A stretch of 64,000 nucleotides of DNA from Cichorium intybus (taxonomy: Eukaryota; Streptophyta; Magnoliopsida; Asterales; Asteraceae): NCBI GenBank assembly GCA_023525715.1, contig CM042016.1:61789882-61853881 (forward strand), read 5' to 3'. The notes below the pieces were generated by a model. It saw only the letters and a program-made list of their open reading frames with translations. It had not been told where the DNA came from and made no database searches. Position 1 is the stretch's first letter. Every line of letters begins with the position of its first letter. The position numbers and the translations under genes are program-made. This document shows, in pieces, positions 56,638 to 64,000 of this stretch.

Positions 56638-57310
56638 TGTTGGGATTTATACTGATTAACAGATTAATCATCCAGTGAAAGACAAAAACATATTAAATCC
56701 CACAAAATAAGCAGATTAACCAAACAAGATCATATCATGTTCATAATCAGGATCATATGTTCTAAGCAATTGCATCAACAATAAGAAGAATATGAATTCA
56801 TATATTTGTTTGGATATAAGGATCCAAACCAGAATCTCTCTAATGATTCACACCTAAGAACACCAGAAGAACAAGCAGATATAAACCGTTCTTGGATTGA
56901 ATGTTCATCCAGAAAACAATTTGGCAGGGTTGTTGAAATGGACAAAAGGAAGACCGGATGGAAGGATGAAGGTGGCGGCTCACTTGGAGGGTTTTGAGAT
57001 GCCTTAGGGTTTGACCTAGGGTTGCAAACTTAAGGAGCTTTATGGCGGCCGCACCCTGACTTGGTTTTTATTAATTAAACCTTTAATTAATTACAATCCA
57101 GTCATTCTAATCAATTTCTATAAATTAATTCAAAAATAATTTTTGATTCAGATTCTATTTAATTGAATTCGCAATAAATTAATAAACTAATAATTCCTCT
57201 ATATTTTTCTGCTACTGTTTGTTTTTACTGGGTCGTGAGGGAACCTAAAAGGATCCTGCTATTATTAAAAATATCACCACAAGTTAATGACCTTGGACAC
57301 TATTTCAACA
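56638..57310 (-). mobile_element. Solo LTR, 673 bp, probably copia
   Basis: Reads TGTTGGGATT...TATTTCAACA on the plus strand, so both ends are TGTTG/CAACA inverted. The flanks are ATTTT and GTTTT (4 of 5 identical). On the minus strand it begins TGTTGAAATAGTGTCC and ends ATAAATCCCAACA, with a leader-like CCTTAAG...AACCCTAGG middle, as in copia LTRs. No internal region or second LTR nearby. Confidence 0.65.
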
Positions 57311-58375
57311 GTTTTAAACATAGTATTACAGGTGCTAATTTGGTGTTTAAATGATGAAAACGTAGGAGTTTTTTATCTTAATTACGTTTTTGTGTAAGAA
57401 ACATATTTATTATTTAATTTTGTTGTATACAATTTAAAAGTTTCAGAAAATATGAACAAAATGTTATTAAATATTAACGTCTTTTGCTAACAAGTATTAA
57501 AAATATTTTTTTGTGAATAAAATATTGATAAAGGGCAACTGTTTCATTGTCATGAGTGAAGTAATATGTACTCATTACAAATCATTACAAATAAAGTACT
57601 TTAAAGAATTGAATTGTTGTAAGTTTATTCAAAATAATCTAAATTCACTTATTTTGATAGTTTCAAAAAAGTAATTTGGGTTAGTTCAATTTGACACAAT
57701 TGTTTTTATGAATGATAAGCATAAGATTTTGAAATATTTGGAAGTTATTATTAATTATTATATATATTAACATGAAGTTAGTTTTTATTTGGAAGTTATT
57801 ATTAATTATTATTTTCCAACCCGTGGAGTATATGATCGGACATCCATTGTGACTTCTTTTATTGATATGGATCCACCCATTTATGGGCTATCTACTTTTG
57901 TTTCTTTTATATCAAAATTCAAAATTTATTTATTGTTTCTAATTATTCTAAACCCAACACTATTTGTTTTCTTCATGAATTTTGAGATTTAGATTTAGGT
58001 TAAACTCTATGCTTTTTCATTTTTATTCAAAATCTAATATATATTTTTTTTTACAATTTTGACTCGATTAACTTTTTTTTATGGTTTTGTCCCAAATTAT
58101 ATTTATTTTTTTCAAGCTTAGCCCAAAATCTATTTTTATATTTTTATAACTTAGTTTTATTAAAAAATAATACTTCCTTAAAGAAAAAATATATTTTTAT
58201 TACAACTTTGTATTTAATGATTTGTTGTTATGTCTTCATTTTTATTCACGTTTTAAATATTTTTTTGTTTTCACAAAATTAATGTTTTTTAAACTTGTTT
58301 TTATATTTTTTAAATGTTAGTTTCCTTTACTAAAATACAATTTATGTATCTTTTCACAATTATATTATTGAAAAA
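57311..58375. other. AT-rich interval, no gene seen
   Basis: Contains a near-perfect ~24-bp duplication (TTGGAAGTTATTATTAATTA) at about 57738 and 57790, and otherwise only T- and A-rich sequence. Confidence 0.5.
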
Positions 58376-58628
58376 CTAGAGGTGCAGTACTACGTATAGT
58401 AAAACATAATAATATTGTAAGTAAAATTTCCCGATTATTTGATAGTATTGCAGTCTATTTTGTAACATAAAAGGTGTAATATATGTTTACAGTTGTGTTA
58501 GAAAATATTTATTTATTTTTCAAACAATTTTATAAAGCTATAATTGTTCTTTACTATATCTATAAAACCCTTTTAAAAAACACCTTGGTGCATCGCGCGG
58601 GGTGCGAAACGTAATTTATCTATAAAGA
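58376..58628 (-). mobile_element. Candidate small non-autonomous Helitron
   Basis: On the minus strand the unit begins with TC (TCTTTATAGATAAATT) after a host A, and ends CTAG before a host T. A perfect hairpin (TACTA-CGTA-TAGTA, 58388-58401) lies 8 nt inside the CTAG end. These are the terminal rules of Helitrons. Near its 5' end is a CG-rich CGCACCCCGCGCGATGC stretch. Nothing encodes a helicase. The hairpin is short, so chance is possible. Confidence 0.4.
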
Positions 58629-58874
58629 TGAACTCACTAAATCATATAAGGTAATACTAGTTTCCTTTACTCTATCTTGTAAATGCTTATTTGCATCAAA
58701 ATCTTGTGATAACTAACTCAATTCCATGTAATCTTCACATCTATATCACAAGAGTGGTGTGTTTGAGTATCTAAGTAAAACTAATTGACGTCTTTAATGG
58801 TCTTTCTATATGAATGGATCACAAGACGTACACATGTATATACACATAAGCACACATGTATGTGCACACACACA

Positions 58875-58977
<103 letters not shown>

Positions 58978-58983
58978 CAAGTA

Positions 58984-59241
58984 ATTGGTGAATGACAACA
59001 TTATGTCATCACTTTGTCATCACTTTGCATTTACCAATTAAACAACTATATTTGAATAGTAGACTTGGTAGTATAAATAGACCATCAATGTAAGGAAGAA
59101 AATGCATCTCATATCAACTCTTTCACAAGTGATATAAACTCTCTCTACTCTCTCCAAGCTCTCAAGCTTTCTTTCTTTCTTCATCTATATTCTAGTTTTT
59201 AGTTTGTTCATAATTGTCGTGGTAACGCTGAATTTATAACA
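58984..59241 (+). repeat. 5' LTR of element G (start uncertain)
   Basis: Ends AATTTATAACA before the primer-like site. TATA box TATAAATAG at 59072-59080, pyrimidine-rich leader at 59130-59190. The start is obscured by the TA tract. An 11-bp motif TCATCACTTTG occurs twice in tandem near 59006. Confidence 0.65.
59072..59080 (+). promoter_or_regulatory. TATA box in LTR of element G
   Basis: TATAAATAG followed by CACAAGTGATATAAACTCTC-type leader sequence. Confidence 0.7.
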
Positions 59242-59243
59242 CG

Positions 59244-59256
59244 TTATCAGCACGAG
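59244..59256 (+). promoter_or_regulatory. Primer-binding-site-like sequence of element G
   Basis: TTATCAGCACGAG two bases after the LTR end. It is not the TGGTATCAGAGC type used by B, C and D. I recall this phrase from other plant copia families, but the matching tRNA is not established here. Confidence 0.6.
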
Positions 59257-59387
59257 GCTCTAACGAAGGCGATTAAAAGACACATCGATCTAATCAAGGT
59301 ATGTAATTTCATCAAAACTAGAATGTTAATTAATAATAATAATAATAACAACGATAACGAAAAAAAAACAACATTTTATTCTCGAAG

Positions 59388-59503
59388 TTATGACTACTAA
59401 CATATTTCTTTTCTTATTTATCCTTGACGTTATGACTACTAACAAATTTCTTTTCTTATTTATCCTTGACGTTATGACTACTAACGAAGTTCATTTCTTA
59501 TTC
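59388..59503 (+). repeat. 42-bp tandem repeat in leader of element G
   Basis: Units start with TTATGACTACTAAC at 59388, 59430 and 59472 (2.7 copies). The first two are almost identical. Confidence 0.9.
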
Positions 59504-59540
59504 TAAATTTACTTACGCTTTATTAACATTTATTATTACA

Positions 59541-59862
59541 AACTAACTTTTGTTATCGCATACTAATTTTTATTTATGCAACTAACATTTATTTATGTAT
59601 ACTAACGTTTATTTATGCAAACTAACGTTTATTGACGGCAACTAACGTTTATTTATGCAAACTAACGTTTATTTACGGCAACTAACATTTATTTATGCAA
59701 ACTAACATTTATTTACGCATACTAACATTTATTTATGTATACTAATGCTTATTTATATAAACTAATATTTATTTACGCACACTAACATTTATTTATGTAT
59801 ACTAACTATTATTCATGCTCTGACATCTATTTATATATACTAACGTTTATTTATGCGCAACC
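59541..59862 (+). repeat. ~20-bp minisatellite in leader of element G
   Basis: About 15 copies of ACTAAC(G/A)TTTATTTATGCA-type units with small changes (TGCA, CGGC, TGTA variants), ending near 59862. Confidence 0.9.
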
Positions 59863-60014
59863 GATTAAAAATAAAATTTTAAATTTTAAAATAAAAGGAA
59901 TTTGAGAAGATTCATCTATTTAATTATGTTTGTAACTATAATAGAAATAGTAAAACTCATCCCCACCTTTAAACGACAAATTTAATGAGTTTTATTTTTC
60001 TTAGGAACTACAAT

Positions 60015-61079
60015 ATGTCAAACATTGCAAAGCTTGAATTTACCGCTCTTGAAGTCAGCGGAAAGAACTACATGCCTTGGACTATAGATGTTACGATGCA
60101 TCTTGAGTCCATGGATTTATCTGAAACTATAAAAGAAAAAAATAAGTGCACGTCGCAAGATAAAGCACGTGCAATAATTTTCGTTCGCAAACATATTGAT
60201 GAAATGTTGAGGTATGAATACCTCAATACCACTGATCCTAGTACTCTTTGGAAAAGCTTAAAAGAAAGATATGACCACCAAAATGAAGTTATACTTCCAA
60301 GTGCTAGGGCTGAATGGTTATCGTTGAGGTTTCAAGACTTCAAAAAGGTACATGACTATAATTCCGCATTATTTCAGATATGTTCACAACTAAAATTTTG
60401 TGGGGAAGAGGTTTCTGATGCTTCAATGTTGGAGAAAACTCTCTCCACATTCCATGCATCGAATATGACATTGCAACAACAATATCGTATGCAAAAGCTC
60501 AAAAAATATTCTGAGCTTAATACACTTCTCCTTGTTGCTGAACAAAATAATGAACTATTAATAAAGAACCACCAGTCCTGTCCAACAGGTTCAGTAGCAC
60601 TTCCTGAAGCAAATGCTACTATCACTTATGAACCTAGAAATAATTCATATGGACGAGGACGTGGTCGTGGTCGTGGTCGTGGTCGTGGACGAGGCCGTGG
60701 TCGCAGTCGAGACCATTTTAACCAAAACCAAAATTTTGGGCGCGGTTATACTCAGGGTCGTGGACGCGGTCATCCTTATAACCGTGGGCGTGGTCAAAGA
60801 AACAATAATCAACACACTCCACAAGGAAATAATGTCCAACCACAAGAAAAAAGAAATGATGCCGGAACATCACAGAAACCCGGAGGTTCTTGTTATAGAT
60901 GTGGTAGCACAGGTCATTGGTCAAGGACCTGTCGTACAGATCCCCATCTTTGTAAACTTTACCAAGATTCCATTAAAGGAAAGGGGAAAGAAGTCAACCT
61001 CATCGATGGTGTTGATCTAGGAAACATTGAACTAAACACTCTTGACTTTTGCAATGATTTAGATATCCTAGAAAACTAG
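60015..61079 (+). CDS. gag: Copia element G gag, intact
   Basis: An uninterrupted frame of 354 codons. The ATG at 60015 (MSNIAKLEFTALEVSGKNYM) is chosen over an in-frame ATG at 59985 because the conserved copia gag start follows it directly. Capsid part (UBN2/Retrotran_gag-like): WTIDVTMHLESMDL, IIFVRKHIDEMLRYEYL, TLWKSLKERYDHQ, and a C-terminal helix ending LLLVAEQNNELL. A long Arg-Gly repeat (60643-60810) precedes the CCHC knuckle CYRCGSTGHWSRTC (60892-60933), all four ligands present. It should form particles and bind element RNA in the cytoplasm. The stop at 61077 separates it from pol. Confidence 0.9.
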   Translation: MSNIAKLEFTALEVSGKNYMPWTIDVTMHLESMDLSETIKEKNKCTSQDKARAIIFVRKHIDEMLRYEYLNTTDPSTLWKSLKERYDHQNEVILPSARAEWLSLRFQDFKKVHDYNSALFQICSQLKFCGEEVSDASMLEKTLSTFHASNMTLQQQYRMQKLKKYSELNTLLLVAEQNNELLIKNHQSCPTGSVALPEANATITYEPRNNSYGRGRGRGRGRGRGRGRGRSRDHFNQNQNFGRGYTQGRGRGHPYNRGRGQRNNNQHTPQGNNVQPQEKRNDAGTSQKPGGSCYRCGSTGHWSRTCRTDPHLCKLYQDSIKGKGKEVNLIDGVDLGNIELNTLDFCNDLDILEN

Positions 61080-61195
61080 TTTCCTTTTGTAACATGTTTT
61101 TAATTTTTTATTGTAATGTTTTTCTTTCTTAATGAAGTTTTTTCGAGTCACTTTTATTAAAATTGTATTCATAACTCATCATTTATTTTTCTTAT
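61080..61195 (+). other. T-rich gag-pol spacer of element G
   Basis: 116 nt between the gag stop and the pol ORF, rich in T, with GTAACATG at 61088 and TTTATTTTTCTTATATGAAG at its end. It could contain a gag-specific poly(A) signal or splice sites. Pol lies in another frame. Confidence 0.5.
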
Positions 61196-63106
61196 ATGAA
61201 GTTCAAAATGAGTTCAACTGGAGCACAAAACCAAGGAAATCTTGGCGAACTCTTAATAATTGACTGTGGTACCACACACACCATCTTGAAAACAAAGAAA
61301 TATTTTTCCACACTAAAACCCATAAAAGGGCACATAAATACAATATCAGGTCCTGTAGACTTGATTGTAGGAGCAGGAAATGCTTGTTTCATGTTACCTA
61401 ATGGTACGAAGTTTGTAATCAGTAATGCGTTATTTTCCCCAAAGTCAAATAGAAATTTATTGGGTTTTAATGATATATATCTTAACGGATATGACACATT
61501 CACCAAAACAATAGGAAACAAGAAATATATGTTTATAATAAATGAAAACCATATATTGGAGAAATTACCACAATTTGATTCTGGTTTACATTTTACATAT
61601 ATAAATATAGTTGAGTCAAATTTGGTGGTTAAAGAAAAATTTTGTGATCCTAGAATATTTAGTTTGTGGCATGACAGGCTGGGCCATCCAGGATTAACAA
61701 TGATGTGCCGAATAATTGAAAATACATTTGGGCATCTATTGAAGGACCAGAAGTTCCCTCAAATAGGTAATAAGAACCCGTGTATTTCTTGTTCCCTTGG
61801 GAAATTAATTACAAGACCTTCACCAATGAAAGTTGAAAGGGAATCACCTAGATTTCTAGAAAGAATTCAAGGAGACATATGTGGACCAATTCATCCACCT
61901 TCTGGACCATTTAAATACTTTATGGTCTTAATTGATGCATCAACTAGATGGTCTCATGTTTGCCTATTATCAACTCGTAACATGGCATTCGCAAAATTGC
62001 TAACTCATATTATTAAACTGAGAGCACATTTTCCTGATTATAACATCAATAAAGTGAGACTTGATAATGCAGGTGAGTTTATGTCTCAAGTATTTAATGA
62101 TTATTGTATGTCTATAGGAATTACTGTTGAGCATCCAGTTGCACATGTACACACTCAAAATGGTTTAGCAGAATCACTGATTAAACGTCTCCAATTAATA
62201 GCTAGACCATTAATAATGAGAACAAAACTTCCTGTTTCCATATGGGGTCATGCAATTTTACATGCTGCATCACTGATTCGTATGAGACCAAGTGCATATC
62301 ATATACATTCTCCCCTTCAACTTGTTTCTGGAAAAGAACCAGATATATCCCACCTAAAATTTTTTGGAAGTGCTGTATATAGTCCTATTGCTCCACCACA
62401 ATGTACAAAAATGGGTCCTCAAAGTAGGTTGGGAATATATGTTGGTTTTGAAACAAATTCAATAATAAGATATCTTGAACCTTTGATAGGTGATATGTTT
62501 ACAGCACGTCTTGCTGATTGCCATTTCAATGAAGAAAATTTCCCAACGCTTGGGGGAGAAATGAAAACCCAAGAAAAGAATGTTTCATGGTATGAACATT
62601 CTTTATCATATCTTGATCCCCGTACACAAGAATGTGAGATGGGTGTTCAAAAAATAATACATTTTCAAGAAGTTGCAAATCAATTACCTGATGCATTTAA
62701 TGATACAAAAAGAGTTACTAAATCATATATACCTGCTGTTAACGCTCCAGCTCGAATTGAACTCCCAGATAGACAATCTGATAAAAAAGTAACTCAAGAA
62801 TCCAAAGCACGCCTGAAGCGTGGAAGGCCATTTGTTTCTAAGGATGCAAATCCTAGAAAAAGAAGAGGAATGGAAAATATGTTTGAGCATAATGAAAGTG
62901 TTCATGAAGAAACACAAAATAACATTACTTCCCCAGTTGAGGAAATAAATGAAAAGGAGATTGAAATTAATTATGGTCATATAAAAATAGTAAGGAGCCA
63001 ATATGAATTAGAAGATATAATATTTTCTTATTCAGTTGCATGCAATATTATCAATGAGGATCCAGAACCACAATCTGTCATTGAATGCCAAAATAGGCAG
63101 GATTAG
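61196..63106 (+). CDS. pol: Copia element G pol, protease-integrase part, ends at premature stop
   Basis: 636 codons open. Protease-like start LLIIDCGTTHTILKTKKYFS (Cys at the position after the catalytic Asp; similar variants occur in this family as I recall). GAG-pre-integrase HHCC is complete (WHDRLGHPG...CISCSLGK, 61666-61800). Integrase D, D, E are present (QGDICGPI, RLDNAGEF, TQNGLAESL; 61868-62175), then a variable linker with KRGRPF (62815). The stop TAG at 63104 replaces what is probably a Trp codon before the conserved KWKEAMQAE start of RT. RT continues for 38 codons to the insertion of LTR H. Confidence 0.88.
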   Translation: MKFKMSSTGAQNQGNLGELLIIDCGTTHTILKTKKYFSTLKPIKGHINTISGPVDLIVGAGNACFMLPNGTKFVISNALFSPKSNRNLLGFNDIYLNGYDTFTKTIGNKKYMFIINENHILEKLPQFDSGLHFTYINIVESNLVVKEKFCDPRIFSLWHDRLGHPGLTMMCRIIENTFGHLLKDQKFPQIGNKNPCISCSLGKLITRPSPMKVERESPRFLERIQGDICGPIHPPSGPFKYFMVLIDASTRWSHVCLLSTRNMAFAKLLTHIIKLRAHFPDYNINKVRLDNAGEFMSQVFNDYCMSIGITVEHPVAHVHTQNGLAESLIKRLQLIARPLIMRTKLPVSIWGHAILHAASLIRMRPSAYHIHSPLQLVSGKEPDISHLKFFGSAVYSPIAPPQCTKMGPQSRLGIYVGFETNSIIRYLEPLIGDMFTARLADCHFNEENFPTLGGEMKTQEKNVSWYEHSLSYLDPRTQECEMGVQKIIHFQEVANQLPDAFNDTKRVTKSYIPAVNAPARIELPDRQSDKKVTQESKARLKRGRPFVSKDANPRKRRGMENMFEHNESVHEETQNNITSPVEEINEKEIEINYGHIKIVRSQYELEDIIFSYSVACNIINEDPEPQSVIECQNRQD

Positions 63107-63224
63107 GGTAAATGGAAAGAGGCCATGCAAGCTGAATTAACGTCTCTCAATAACAGAAAGGTTTTTGGACCTTTTATACTCACACCTGGAGTTGTGAAAC
63201 CATTGGGATACAGATGGATTTTTA

Positions 63225-63928
63225 TGTTGGAAATCAAGGTTCATGTAGTTAGTTTCAAAAACTAGAGTTTGCAACGGAAGCATAAAATCATGAACACAAG
63301 TTTCATTCCAAGAGGATAATGCTACATGCATGTAGAGATAAGATGAAGAACAAACATAGATTAAGTTCAAGATCATAACCTTTTTGTTCTTGGTTTGGTT
63401 TGGATGATTTTGATAGCTAGGAATCAAATTAGAATCCCTCTATAGTTGATCCACCACAAGCTTGAACACACTTAAATGCTAGTTCCACAACTTGCAAGAT
63501 GAAAACCCTTTTCTTCTCTTTTCTACTACTTAGCAAAAACGATTTTGCTTAGTCCTATAGGGAGAGTCTATGGCTGATTTTAAGATACAAAAGATGCTTA
63601 CTAACCCATTCACATGATCGGCCATTTATCCCACCAAAAAGAAGAAAGCACATGCATTAGTTGGAAAGGAAAGACCCATGTGTTTTCTATAAACAAAAGC
63701 TAGCATCTTCCACTAGTTTTACAACTCAATGCATGTTGTTATGTCTCCCATCATGGCTTAAAATATGGATGATCATGTGTAGTGCTAGTTAGTTTTTATT
63801 ATTTATAAAACTTATATAATTATAAGTTTATAAATAATATATCTTCTTATTTCTTAAATGGGATAACATTTAACCCATAATTATATATATAAATAAACCA
63901 TCTAAATATACAATCTTAATTGTATAAT

Positions 63929-63999
<71 letters not shown>

Positions 64000-64000
64000 C
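63225..64000 (-). mobile_element. LTR of element H inserted in RT of G (runs off window)
   Basis: G coding stops abruptly at TTTTA (63220-63224) and TGTTGGAAATCAAGG follows. On the minus strand the segment ends CTTGATTTCCAACA, the look of a copia LTR 3' end, with a leader-like stretch around 63480-63560. The other border and TSD are beyond the window, so solo LTR versus full element cannot be decided. Confidence 0.7.
63928..63998. repeat. (TA)n microsatellite at window end
   Basis: TA run with one CA interruption, inside the LTR-like segment H. Confidence 0.95.

Noticed and set aside
57789..57992. 67-codon plus-strand frame in AT-rich DNA
   Set aside because: No family resemblance, and it overlaps a local duplication.
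60613..61020. Val/Asp-rich frame and two minus-strand frames over gag of G
   Set aside because: Shadow frames of the Arg-Gly repeat of the real gag.

Overview
The window reads as intergenic, repeat-dense nuclear DNA of a dicot plant. No cellular protein gene, rRNA or tRNA gene could be supported. Almost everything recognisable is a transposable element: Ty1/copia and Ty3/gypsy (Athila-type) LTR retrotransposons, solo LTRs, a SINE, a hAT-type MITE, and weaker candidates for a Helitron and a Mutator-like element. The copia elements that carry long extra ORFs after pol resemble families I associate with Asteraceae (lettuce/chicory-like). That placement is inference from memory, about 50% sure.

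Layout. 1-8452: remains of a minus-strand copia element (A), whose RT-RNase H gene is split by a 2.5-kb solo LTR (5192-7699, TSD GGATA) and whose 3' flank is split by an 828-bp hAT MITE (4012-4839, TSD GTTAGAGT). 8453-~15100: plus-strand copia B (5' LTR, tRNA-Met primer site, gag, pol), cut into A and lacking its 3' end. ~15100-43727: plus-strand copia E, a large SIRE-like element with no 5' end. It carries gag, pol, a ~4.6-kb additional ORF (aORF) and a 1.08-kb 3' LTR. E is itself the host of a 305-bp solo LTR, element C (22539-30055), a SINE (31939-32078) and the Tnt1-like copia D (33872-~41961). In several cases the reading frame of E resumes across the insertion.

43740-55340: a likely Mutator-like, long-TIR element split by Athila-type gypsy element F (44476-54638, TSD GCGAT). 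F lost most of its 5' LTR and its primer site but keeps gag, pol and a third ORF of the ATHILA ORF-1 type. 55341-58976: AT-rich sequence with one solo LTR (56638-57310), a possible Helitron and a long TA tract. 58977-64000: copia G, the least decayed element, with an intact gag and a nearly intact PR-INT ORF. It is broken in RT by a further LTR (H) that runs off the window.

Recurring themes are worth a second look. Copia elements B, C and E carry arrays of a TCGGT-core motif in their non-coding parts, in C with a ~30-bp period. Polypurine tracts are duplicated internally in elements with extra ORFs. Element C has deleted nearly all of gag-pol but kept the extra ORF. The Athila copy has near-identical LTR ends yet many disabling lesions. 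Most nonsense codons look like C-to-T or G-to-A changes at former CAA, CAG, CGA or TGG codons, as expected of methylated, silenced DNA.
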